Positions 27,535 to 36,114 of a stretch of 64,000 bases of DNA are shown piece by piece (positions within the stretch are counted from its first letter, which is position 1; each line of letters opens with the position of its first letter). A program made the translations under genes and the position numbers. The stretch is from NCBI GenBank assembly GCA_002457315.1, contig NTKI01000001.1, positions 62,001 through 126,000 on the forward strand, given 5' to 3'. Source of the stretch: Rhodothermaeota bacterium MED-G19. GTDB taxonomy: Bacteria; Bacteroidota; Bacteroidia; Cytophagales; MED-G16. Under the pieces are notes generated by a model. It worked only from the letters and a program-made list of their open reading frames with translations, made no database searches and was not told the origin of the DNA.

Positions 27535-28467
27535 ATGAAAAATTTAAAAAAGTTATTCGTAGCATTCATAGCAATGACAACTGCTATATCATGTGGTGAT
27601 CCTGTTTTACCGGTTGAACTTTTTCCAGAAATGCAATATGGTGCATACGCTAGAAAGATGTCACAGACTGGTAAATTCAATTACTTCGATGTAGCTGGTT
27701 CTTCAATTGACATGCATGTAGAATATTATGATGAAGCTCAGGGTGGAAATATCACTGAGTTTGATATTGATGTAGAATATGTGGACGTTATCGGTGGTGG
27801 CGCTAATAGTGTTGCCAGAACTCAATTCAGAACTATATCTTCGTCAGAATTCGTAAAGAATGCTGATGGATACCTTAGTAATGACATCAGTTTAACTTTT
27901 TCTGCTACTATGGCAGCAGTAGGGAAAGATATTACTGGTATTGATGGCGGTAACTACTTCAGATTTTGGTTTACTATAACTAAGTCTGATGGTACTACTT
28001 ACGATTATAACAATACAGGACCAAACTTACAGTCTTCTAATGCATTTGGTGCATTATATAGACTTAACGTTTCTGTCGTGTGTCCTTCTGACCTTGAGTC
28101 AAGTTGGGACGCAGTAAGTGTTGGACAAGGTGGATGGGGTTGTACTGCAACTTCAAACTACTCTGGTTCTTGGGTTAAATCTGGTGGTGACAACTTATAT
28201 ATAGAGCCTGCTGGTCAGTTTGACTGGGGAATCTATTTAGCTTGTTACGGAGCCGGTTCAACTAATCCAGGTGGAACACTTAAAGTACAAGATGCTTGTG
28301 GTATTTTATCACCAGTAGGTGCTTCTAGATGGTCAGAAGTTTATACATTTCATGATGTTAGCTCAACAGGTAATGCGCTAACTATTGATTGGACTAATGA
28401 CTATGGTGAAGGTGCCGTTTCTGTACTTACCAGAAATGATGGACAGAATTGGCCTGACTTGAACTAA
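27535..28467 (+). CDS. Putative surface lipoprotein of the SusCD locus (function unknown)
   Basis: The 310-residue protein has a lipoprotein signal peptide ending AMTTAISCGDPVLP, with the acylated cysteine near residue 20. I recognise no domain. The first half looks like beta-sandwich sequence (YGAYARKMSQTGKFNYFDV, about 38-56). The second half holds four further cysteines (VVCPSDLES, GWGCTATS, YLACYGAG, QDACGIL), enough for two disulfides and suggesting a compact secreted domain. Proteins in this third position of SusCD operons are usually surface ligand-binding lipoproteins (SusE/SGBP-like), so that role is inferred from place, signal and codon use, not from sequence similarity. It is 18 bp after susD and is followed by a strong terminator. 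Confidence 0.8.
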   Translation: MKNLKKLFVAFIAMTTAISCGDPVLPVELFPEMQYGAYARKMSQTGKFNYFDVAGSSIDMHVEYYDEAQGGNITEFDIDVEYVDVIGGGANSVARTQFRTISSSEFVKNADGYLSNDISLTFSATMAAVGKDITGIDGGNYFRFWFTITKSDGTTYDYNNTGPNLQSSNAFGALYRLNVSVVCPSDLESSWDAVSVGQGGWGCTATSNYSGSWVKSGGDNLYIEPAGQFDWGIYLACYGAGSTNPGGTLKVQDACGILSPVGASRWSEVYTFHDVSSTGNALTIDWTNDYGEGAVSVLTRNDGQNWPDLN

Positions 28468-28500
28468 CTAGGTACTACATATATTTACATATATGATTTA

Positions 28501-28535
28501 AAAGGGTAACGGCGTAAGTCGTTACCTTTTTTTTT
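28501..28535 (+). terminator. Strong rho-independent terminator after the SusCD-lipoprotein unit
   Basis: A 7-bp GC-containing stem GGTAACG (28505-28511) / CGTTACC (28520-28526) with an 8-nt loop is flanked by AAAG and followed by nine T residues (28527-28535). Extra A-T pairing extends the stem. The next ATG is only 17 bp beyond the T-run. Confidence 0.9.
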
Positions 28536-28551
28536 GTTTATTTTTAGAGTG

Positions 28552-31500
28552 ATGAAAAAATATCTTATTTTTTTTATTTTACTCGCTACTAAATACCCAT
28601 TATTCTCACAACTATATTTCAATGAGATATCTTCATCTCTTGATTTCAATCATTCATATCTTCAAGGAGTTTCAGGTGCTGGTGTAAGTTTTGTTGACTT
28701 TGATCTAGACGGGTTAGATGATATAACAATACCGACGAATGGAAATACTTCCATACTTTTTTTAAAAAATAATGGAGACAAATTATATCCTTTGTCTTTT
28801 GGCATTGACTTTCCTTATCAAATAAAGCAAGTACTTTGGATTGATTTTGATAATGATTTTGATAAAGACTTGTATGTTTCTTCATTTAGTGGTAAAAATA
28901 AACTTTATGAGAACAATGGATTTCTTAATTTTATTGATATAACGTCTTCTGTTAATTTACCAGATTCTGTTTCAAACTCTTTTGGTTCCTCATGGTCTGA
29001 TATTAATAATGATGGATACCTAGATTTATTGCAGACATACAGGTCAGGAGATAGTATAAATAATACTGTAAGTTTATACTTAAACCATGAAGGAAAATCT
29101 TTTATTGATATAACTAACATTTCATCTATTTCAGAGATTAACAAGTTACCTTTCTGTGCTACTTTTATAGATATAGATAATAATAATGTCCAAGATCTTT
29201 ACATTGCTAATGATAAGTCTTCTGGGAACTCCCTTTACTACAATAATTTAGATTCTACTTTTTCAAATATAAGTACTCAGTCTAATACTGGTGTTAAGAT
29301 GGATGCTATGTCAGTGACGGTAGGAGACTTTAATAATGATTCTTTTTTTGATATCTATTCTACAAATTTAGAAGAAGGAAATAAGTTATTTGTAAATAAT
29401 CAAGATCTTACTTTTACAGAACGTGCTGATGAAAAAGGAGTCCCTTTTAATGCTGAGGGATGGGGAGCTCAGTTTGAAGATTTTGATTTAGATGGGTATG
29501 AGGACCTTTATGTAAGTGGGTCTCTTGTTGGGTCTAATGTGAATTCTAGTGCGTATTATTCAAATATTTTTGGAAAATATTTTGAGAAAAATATTTCAGT
29601 AGGCTTAGATTCTGATACTGTATCTAGTTATGGGAATGCAGTAGGAGACATAAATAATGATGGTTATCCTGATATTCTAGTATTAAACATGGAGCCTTTT
29701 AATTCCTTCCTTTTTAAAAATATTTACTCTGGAACTAATAACTGGCTAAAAGTTAATTTAGTTGGTTTCAACTCAAATAGTGATGCGTATGGATCAAGGG
29801 TAGTTATTTATGTTGAAGATAAAACTATAACACGCGGTAAATTTTCTACAGAGGGTTACCTTTCACAGAACTCTAATACTTTATTTATTGGTCTTGGCAA
29901 CAGCCAAACAGTTGATAGTTTAAAAGTGTATTGGCCATCTGGAGAGATTGATGCTTTTTATCAAATAGAAGGAAATAGATTGATCACTATAAACGAGGGC
30001 TCTACTTCTTTAATTCCAAAGATATATTCAGTTAGTGATTCTTTTTGTGATGGAAGTCTGTTATCCTTAGAGACTGGTTACTATCATAGATACCAATGGT
30101 CTACAGGAGATACAACTCAAAATATAAGTATTAGTCAAGGTGGAAATTATTTTGTTAATGTTTATGATGAATACGGTGCTATGTTCTCTTCTGATACTAT
30201 AATAATTGAAAAAACATCTCCCCCAGATTTTGATGTTATTGTCAAAAATATTACGAACCAGCACACTAGCTCAATTCAGATAAATAACATCAACTTAGAT
30301 AATGATTATTATTTATCATTAGACGGAGGAACATACTTTAAAAATAAATTTATATTTTCTAATATAAGTTCAGGTACACACTCAATCACTGTAAGAGATG
30401 AAAAAGGATGTCACTTAACTAAAACATTTGAGATTAAAAATCTACTTAAAAATTCAGGAAACAGTGACTTTACTAGTCAGTCTATTGCGAGAAAATGGAT
30501 GGAAGTGTTATTACAAGCAATTAGGGATGATTTAGCAAGACCACCTATTCATGCTAGAAACTTGTTTCACCTTTCTTCAGTAATGTATGATGCATTTGTT
30601 ATCAAGGAAAAATTAATTAATAATAAAAATATAACTCCTTTTTTACTCGATAAAACTATTAATGAAACTAACTATCCTTTTGAATACCCTACATATGTTC
30701 ATGATGATGAATATATAGAAAAAATCATTTCTTATGCTTCATATAATTTCATAAGACACAGATTTAAAAAATCAGTTGGTATAATTGATACTTATAAAAG
30801 AGTAGACTCACTCATGATAACATTAGATTATGATATCAATTATGATAAGTTAGATTATTTGTCAGGTGACCCAAGATCTATAGGGAATTATTTAAATAAA
30901 ATATATTCAGATTATGGATTTCTTGATAATTCAAATGAGGTAAATGATTACTCGAGTAACTATTATTCACCGCTTAATCCGCCACTTGATTTAGATACTT
31001 ATGGTAACCCTGACATTATAGATCCTAATAGATGGCAACCACTAAAGATTTCAAATTTTATTGATCAGTCAGGAAACTTAATTGAGGGGATTCCTGAATT
31101 TATTTCCCCAGAATGGGGAAACGTGACACCTTTTGCTCTCAAAGAAGAAGACTTAGTTATTAAGTTGAGAGATGATAATATCTATAAAATTTATCATGAT
31201 CCTGGGCCACCGCCTCTTCTTGACACCTTAAATCAAGGTAAATTAGATTCCTTATTTAAAAATTCATTTTCTATGGTGTCAGTTTGGGGGGCTCATCTTG
31301 ATAGGTCTGACGGGGTTCTTTTAGATATATCTCCTAATTCGATTGGAAACTTAACTTCTTACCCTAATGATTTTTTAGACTACCATAATCTATATAATTA
31401 TTTTGATGGTGGAGATATAGGTCTTGGACATGAGATAAATCCCTTTAATAACCAGAAATACACAGAACAAATTGTGCCAAGGGGTGATTACACAAGAGTT

Positions 31501-32622
31501 CTTGCTGAATTCTGGGCTGATGGACCTGATTCCGAGACACCTCCTGGACATTGGTTTGTAATATTAAATGAAGTAAATGATGATGATGATCTAATAAGAA
31601 AATTTAAGGGAACAGGACAAGAGTTAGATAGACTTGATTGGGATATAAAATCTTATTTTTTAATGGGTGGAGCTATGCATGATGCTGCAATTTCTGCGTG
31701 GGGATCAAAAGGATATTATGATTATGCTAGGCCAATTTCTGTTATCAGATATTTATCTGAAAATGGGCAGTCTACTTATAAAGATTCAACAAATTACAGC
31801 CCAAATGGGTTCCCTTTAATTGATGGATATATAGAAATGGTTTCAATCAATGACCCTCTAGTTGGAGATAATAATAAGAATTTAGGAAAAGTTAAATTAT
31901 TCACTTGGAAAGGATTTAATGAAGCTGATTCTACTGATGTCGAGAAAGGAGTTGGGTGGATACTTGCAGAAAATTGGTGGCCATATCAAAGACCAAGTTT
32001 TGTTACTCCTCCATTTGCAGGATATATTTCAGGGCATTCAACATACTCTAGTGCAGCTGCAACAATATTAGAAAAATTAACTGGAAATGAATTCTTTCCA
32101 GGTGGAATTGGAGAATTTATCATCCCTAAAAATAATTTTCTTGTCTTTGAGAAAGGACCCTCTGTTGATATGAAATTACAGTGGGCAACATACAGAGATG
32201 CTGCTGATCAATGTTCTCTTTCTCGTATTTGGGGAGGAATTCATCCTTATATCGATGATATCCCTGGCAGAATAATGGGTAAGAATATAGGTGAAGACGC
32301 TTTTGCAAAGGGGCAACTTTTATTTGAAGAGAAAAGTATTGTAGCAGGAAATGAATTTATAGATAATATAGTATCTGTGTACCCTAATCCCTTACCTCCA
32401 AATAGAAATTTAATTGTACTAAACGAAACTTCTAAAAATATTGATAGAATAGAATTCTTTAATTTATCAGGTGAAATTATTTTTTCTAAGAATATTAATG
32501 ATAACCATAAAAAAATTATATTAAAACTTAATAATTTAGCTGTTGGTATTCATTTACTTTTGATCCATTTTGAAGATGGCTCAGCAAGATCTACTAAAAT
32601 TATTTTAAATGATGATTTCTAA
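28552..32622 (+). CDS. FG-GAP/ASPIC propeller fused to a vanadium haloperoxidase-type domain, T9SS cargo
   Basis: A secreted giant of 1356 residues. A signal peptide (ending PLFSQ, about 1-20) precedes FG-GAP/VCBS propeller repeats with calcium loops such as DFDLDGLDD, DINNDGYLD, DFNNDSFFD and DINNDGYPD (about 25-390). An ASPIC/UnbV segment (DSLKVYWPSGEIDAF, near 460) and an Ig-like region (YQWSTGDTTQNISISQGGNY, near 520) follow. The C-terminal half is a vanadium-dependent haloperoxidase/PAP2 domain with the complete vanadate site: K1053-x6-R1060-P, S1160-G-H1162, and S1224-R1225-x5-H1231-x3-D1235. It ends with a T9SS type A sorting domain (VSVYPNPLPPNRNLIVLN and the last 75 residues). Family members oxidise halides with H2O2 or act as phosphatases; which applies is unknown. 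The ATG at 28552 is chosen because the upstream in-frame TTG at 28534 lies inside the terminator. It overlaps the next gene by 14 bp. Confidence 0.9.
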   Translation: MKKYLIFFILLATKYPLFSQLYFNEISSSLDFNHSYLQGVSGAGVSFVDFDLDGLDDITIPTNGNTSILFLKNNGDKLYPLSFGIDFPYQIKQVLWIDFDNDFDKDLYVSSFSGKNKLYENNGFLNFIDITSSVNLPDSVSNSFGSSWSDINNDGYLDLLQTYRSGDSINNTVSLYLNHEGKSFIDITNISSISEINKLPFCATFIDIDNNNVQDLYIANDKSSGNSLYYNNLDSTFSNISTQSNTGVKMDAMSVTVGDFNNDSFFDIYSTNLEEGNKLFVNNQDLTFTERADEKGVPFNAEGWGAQFEDFDLDGYEDLYVSGSLVGSNVNSSAYYSNIFGKYFEKNISVGLDSDTVSSYGNAVGDINNDGYPDILVLNMEPFNSFLFKNIYSGTNNWLKVNLVGFNSNSDAYGSRVVIYVEDKTITRGKFSTEGYLSQNSNTLFIGLGNSQTVDSLKVYWPSGEIDAFYQIEGNRLITINEGSTSLIPKIYSVSDSFCDGSLLSLETGYYHRYQWSTGDTTQNISISQGGNYFVNVYDEYGAMFSSDTIIIEKTSPPDFDVIVKNITNQHTSSIQINNINLDNDYYLSLDGGTYFKNKFIFSNISSGTHSITVRDEKGCHLTKTFEIKNLLKNSGNSDFTSQSIARKWMEVLLQAIRDDLARPPIHARNLFHLSSVMYDAFVIKEKLINNKNITPFLLDKTINETNYPFEYPTYVHDDEYIEKIISYASYNFIRHRFKKSVGIIDTYKRVDSLMITLDYDINYDKLDYLSGDPRSIGNYLNKIYSDYGFLDNSNEVNDYSSNYYSPLNPPLDLDTYGNPDIIDPNRWQPLKISNFIDQSGNLIEGIPEFISPEWGNVTPFALKEEDLVIKLRDDNIYKIYHDPGPPPLLDTLNQGKLDSLFKNSFSMVSVWGAHLDRSDGVLLDISPNSIGNLTSYPNDFLDYHNLYNYFDGGDIGLGHEINPFNNQKYTEQIVPRGDYTRVLAEFWADGPDSETPPGHWFVILNEVNDDDDLIRKFKGTGQELDRLDWDIKSYFLMGGAMHDAAISAWGSKGYYDYARPISVIRYLSENGQSTYKDSTNYSPNGFPLIDGYIEMVSINDPLVGDNNKNLGKVKLFTWKGFNEADSTDVEKGVGWILAENWWPYQRPSFVTPPFAGYISGHSTYSSAAATILEKLTGNEFFPGGIGEFIIPKNNFLVFEKGPSVDMKLQWATYRDAADQCSLSRIWGGIHPYIDDIPGRIMGKNIGEDAFAKGQLLFEEKSIVAGNEFIDNIVSVYPNPLPPNRNLIVLNETSKNIDRIEFFNLSGEIIFSKNINDNHKKIILKLNNLAVGIHLLLIHFEDGSARSTKIILNDDF

Positions 32623-33922
32623 AAACTATTCATTTCTTATTTTATTTCTAGTAATATCTTGCTCTAAAAAAAATAATTTCAGTCAGGTCTCAGTTGATTT
32701 ACCAGGTTACAATCATTCAAAATATCATGTGAACTTTAAAACAGATTTTAATACATCAACAAACATCTCATATTGGTTAGATCAAAATGAGGTTATTTCC
32801 TCTTTGACTTATCAGGGAGATTCTTTTGATATAGTATTACCTTATCTAAAACCATCATCCAATTATTTGTTTAAAATAAATGAATTTTCAAAATCAGAAA
32901 ATATTAATTCTTCTATTTTATATTCATTTAAGACAAGAAGTCTACCAAATGTTTTTCCTTCTTTTGATTTAGTAAAAGACTCTTCATTTTCTTTTGATGG
33001 TTTTCTTTTGTTTAGAACTCAAGAAGATCCTGGTATTCAGTTTATGATGGATGATGATGGCGAAATTGTATGGTATAGTATTAGTGATTCAGTCTTATCT
33101 AGACCATTTAATATAGGATTAAAAAACACTTATATTTCCTTATCAAAGAGAAATATTATTAATGAAGTAAGCTTTGAAGGTGACACATTATTTTCAAAAA
33201 TTTCTAACTCACATAGTTTTCACCATGATATTTTAAAATTTAGTGAAAACAAAAAATCATATTTTGTTGGCCTTACATATGAATACTATAATTATTATAA
33301 AAATGGAATTGATTCCTTAATGGGTGATGGGATTGTTGTATATGATGAAAATGGCGAGAAAATATGGAGATGGAATATTTTTGATCATATAGAACCGGAT
33401 AGAGAACAATATTTAATCCGTGATGATTGGAGTCATGGAAATGGAATTGATATAGATTCTGATGGGAATTATCTTATTTCATTTAGAAATTTTGATCAAA
33501 TTTGGAAAATTAATTCTATTAGTGGAGATGTAATGTGGAGACTAGGAAAAGGAGGTGATTTTAATTTAGATAATAAAGATGTTTTCTATCAACAACATGC
33601 AATACATAAGGTTAACAAAAGTCAATATATGCTCTTTGATAATGGGTCGTCAGAATATAGGAAGTCATCACGAGCTCTTGTTTTCTCTTTAGATGAGATA
33701 AATAAAAAATTTAATCATGAAAAGAGTGTGTTCCTGCCAGATAACTTATTTACTTTCAAGCAGGGTAGTGTTTACTTAATTGATGATGAAAATTATCTTT
33801 TTTCAAGTTCAGTAAATAATAAAACAATAATATCTGATAGTTCAGGAAAAATTTTATGGAATTTATCAAGTGATCATTCATTTTATAGAGTATATTATAT
33901 TGACAATAAAAAGTTATTGTAA
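32609..33922 (+). CDS. Arylsulfotransferase (ASST)-like lipoprotein
   Basis: The 437-residue protein has a lipoprotein signal (LILFLVISCSKKN, cysteine near residue 19). The N-terminal beta-sandwich ends around residue 110 (SILYSFKTRSLPN). A propeller of the arylsulfate sulfotransferase family follows: FMMDDDGEIVWYSI, SHSFHHDILKF, DWSHGNGIDIDSDGNYLIS (about 273-291), IWKINSISGDVMWRLGKGG, QHAIHKVNKSQYMLFDNGSS (about 331-350) and SRALVFSLDE. These His- and Arg-bearing motifs correspond to the regions that hold the catalytic histidines of ASST, which moves sulfate between phenols without PAPS. A non-enzymatic propeller of the same fold is possible. It overlaps the haloperoxidase gene by 14 bp, which implies joint translation. 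Confidence 0.82.
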   Translation: MMISKNYSFLILFLVISCSKKNNFSQVSVDLPGYNHSKYHVNFKTDFNTSTNISYWLDQNEVISSLTYQGDSFDIVLPYLKPSSNYLFKINEFSKSENINSSILYSFKTRSLPNVFPSFDLVKDSSFSFDGFLLFRTQEDPGIQFMMDDDGEIVWYSISDSVLSRPFNIGLKNTYISLSKRNIINEVSFEGDTLFSKISNSHSFHHDILKFSENKKSYFVGLTYEYYNYYKNGIDSLMGDGIVVYDENGEKIWRWNIFDHIEPDREQYLIRDDWSHGNGIDIDSDGNYLISFRNFDQIWKINSISGDVMWRLGKGGDFNLDNKDVFYQQHAIHKVNKSQYMLFDNGSSEYRKSSRALVFSLDEINKKFNHEKSVFLPDNLFTFKQGSVYLIDDENYLFSSSVNNKTIISDSSGKILWNLSSDHSFYRVYYIDNKKLL

Positions 33923-33963
33923 ATTTAATTCAACGTATTGTTTAGAGCTTCAAAAAGATTTTG

Positions 33964-35130
33964 ATGAGTTATTTTAAATTATTCTTTACTTTTTTAAAAA
34001 CAGGGACAATATCTTTCGGTGGTTATATGATGTTGATAGCTATGATTCAACATGAGTTCTCTGTCAGAAAAAAAATTTTAAGCAAAAAAAAAATATTAGA
34101 TGCAATTACAATGGCAAGTTTTCTGCCTGGCCCAATGGCTATAAATGTTGCGTCTTATATTGGGTTTCTAATTAGAGGATGGAAAGGAGCTGTTATATCA
34201 TTTATTGGAGTTTTACTTCCTTCATTTATTATAATGGTGATATTTTCACATCTATATCTAAACTCTAGAAATATTCCTGGTTTCTCATCATTCTTTGATG
34301 GAGTAATGCCTGTTGTTGCAGCAGTTATTTTTTCTGTTGGATTTGGGTTTTATAAAGACTCAAAAGACAAAATATTTTCACTTCTACTTGTAATCTTAAG
34401 TTTTGCTCTGACCTCATTAATAAAAGGCTATATTTCAATCATTTTGCCATTGCTGATATGCGGTGGTCTTAACTTACTTTATAATGGAGATAAAATAAAA
34501 AAAATTACTAACACCAAGAAAGCATTTATAAGGATAAAGGGAATTGTTATTGCTTCATTAATTATGATTCTACTATTTGTTTTTTTGAATAATGCACCTA
34601 TTAATTCCCTTAATTTTAATCTTTCAAAAGTTTTTGCTAATATCTCTCTCACATTATTTGGGGGAGGATATGTGTTTATACCCTATCTCGATAAAATTAT
34701 TGTTGAACAAATTGGATGGCTTACAAAAAGAGAATTTATTGACTCTATCGCTATGGGTCAAATAACTCCAGGTCCTATTTTAATAACAGCAACTTTTATC
34801 GGATATAAGATTAATGGAATAACAGGAGCTTTTATTTCAACACTTTCTATATTCTTGCCCTCTTCTGTTGTAATTATTTTTTTTTCTAGGGTGTATTACT
34901 TCGTGAAAAAAAATAATACTGTGAAACTCATTATTAAAGGGTTTAAAATTGGTATAATAGGATTAATATATTATTCTGGTTATATAATTATGTTTAAACA
35001 ATTAGAATCTTTTAATGTTTTAAGTATTTCTATATGTATATTTTCTTTTATTATTTTAAATAAAACTAAAATCCACCCATTGTTTTTAATTTTAACTTTT
35101 GGACTCTTAGGATACTTTTTAGAAATATAA
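33964..35130 (+). CDS. CHR-family (ChrA-like) oxyanion transporter
   Basis: An inner-membrane protein of 388 residues with two homologous CHR halves. The N-terminal half has TGTISFGGYMMLIAMIQHEF (about 15-34) and ASFLPGPMAINVASYIGF; the C-terminal half has LTLFGGGYVFIPYLDKIIVE and MGQITPGPILITATFIGY. The FGGG and PGP motifs of both halves are conserved. Known members export chromate or are linked to sulfate transport, so the substrate is probably a tetrahedral oxyanion; this cannot be read from sequence. The ATG at 33964 is preferred over the adjoining TTG. It starts 41 bp after the ASST-like gene and ends 3 bp before the sulfotransferase gene, so the genes probably share one transcript. Confidence 0.9.
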   Translation: MSYFKLFFTFLKTGTISFGGYMMLIAMIQHEFSVRKKILSKKKILDAITMASFLPGPMAINVASYIGFLIRGWKGAVISFIGVLLPSFIIMVIFSHLYLNSRNIPGFSSFFDGVMPVVAAVIFSVGFGFYKDSKDKIFSLLLVILSFALTSLIKGYISIILPLLICGGLNLLYNGDKIKKITNTKKAFIRIKGIVIASLIMILLFVFLNNAPINSLNFNLSKVFANISLTLFGGGYVFIPYLDKIIVEQIGWLTKREFIDSIAMGQITPGPILITATFIGYKINGITGAFISTLSIFLPSSVVIIFFSRVYYFVKKNNTVKLIIKGFKIGIIGLIYYSGYIIMFKQLESFNVLSISICIFSFIILNKTKIHPLFLILTFGLLGYFLEI

Positions 35131-35133
35131 TCA

Positions 35134-36114
35134 ATGAAATTTTTTCAAATAATTGGAACTCAAAGATCTGGATCTAATTTGTTTAGATTGATGCTAAATG
35201 AGTTTGAAAATGTTTTTGCTCCTCATCCTCCCCATTTACTTAATACATTTTATCCTTTGATAGATAAATACAATAATCTAGATAATAGGAAAAACACACA
35301 AAGATTGATTGATGATATGTTGAGATGGATCAAAAATAATCCAATTAAATGGAGCGATTTACCAACTCCTGAAAGAATCTTAAGCTCTATTGAGAACAGG
35401 AACCTTTTTGAAATATTTAGGGCAATATATACATATAATAATCCCACTTTTTGGTGCTGTAAAAGTCTCCAAAACTTTAAGTTCTATAATATCAAAGAAT
35501 TTCAAAATTTGAATCCTATTTATATATATATATATAGAGACGGGAGAGATGTTGCTTCTTCTTTTAAAAAAGCTCCAATTGGTGATAAGCACATATATTT
35601 TCTTGCAAAAAAATGGTATTCTGATCAGGTTATTTGTGATAATATTAAAAAAAACACACCTATTGAAAATTTTTTTTCTGTGAAATATGAGGACTTACTT
35701 GAAGATCCAGCTATGGTTCTAAATAATCTTTGTATAAAGTATGATATTAAGTATAATAAAGATTTTTTAAACTTTTATTTATCTAATGAATCCAAGAAAG
35801 CTTCAGACTCTGGTGGATTATGGGAGAATTTATCAAAGCCGTTAATTAGGAATAATAAAGAAAAGTTCAAAAAAGAATTGAAAGAAAAGGAACTGTTAAT
35901 TTTTGAGTCAATCAATAACAATATTCTAACTAAACTAGGTTATGATCTCGAAAATAATATTTCAAAATTAGACATCTCATTTACTCCTAATCAATTAAAT
36001 AATTTTAAAGATCTAAATGAGGAACTTAAATCACTTATAATGTCTAATAATAATTTAGCTGAGATAGAATTGAGGGAGAAACAAAGAAATGAACTTTTAA
36101 AATCTATAGGTTAG
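35134..36114 (+). CDS. PAPS-dependent-type sulfotransferase
   Basis: A 326-residue cytoplasmic protein of the sulfotransferase superfamily. The 5'-phosphosulfate loop is IIGTQRSGSNLFRLML (about 6-21) and the 3'-phosphate site is IYRDGRDVASSFKKAP (about 133-148), followed by AKKWYSDQV and FFSVKYEDLLEDPAMVLNNL, all typical of the family. It would move sulfate from PAPS to a hydroxyl acceptor, which is unknown; no carbohydrate or lipid sulfation partner is obvious besides the ASST-like gene upstream. The C-terminal 90 residues are lysine-rich and helical without a recognised domain. It is the last gene of the four-gene run and overlaps convergent lpxH by 4 bp (TTAG). Confidence 0.88.
   Translation: MKFFQIIGTQRSGSNLFRLMLNEFENVFAPHPPHLLNTFYPLIDKYNNLDNRKNTQRLIDDMLRWIKNNPIKWSDLPTPERILSSIENRNLFEIFRAIYTYNNPTFWCCKSLQNFKFYNIKEFQNLNPIYIYIYRDGRDVASSFKKAPIGDKHIYFLAKKWYSDQVICDNIKKNTPIENFFSVKYEDLLEDPAMVLNNLCIKYDIKYNKDFLNFYLSNESKKASDSGGLWENLSKPLIRNNKEKFKKELKEKELLIFESINNNILTKLGYDLENNISKLDISFTPNQLNNFKDLNEELKSLIMSNNNLAEIELREKQRNELLKSIG

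Noticed and set aside
22557-28467. Classical polysaccharide utilisation locus
   Set aside because: No glycoside hydrolase, lyase, sulfatase or hybrid regulator lies beside the SusCD pair. The GH5 gene is about 30 kb away in the ribosomal operon, so a functional link is unsupported.
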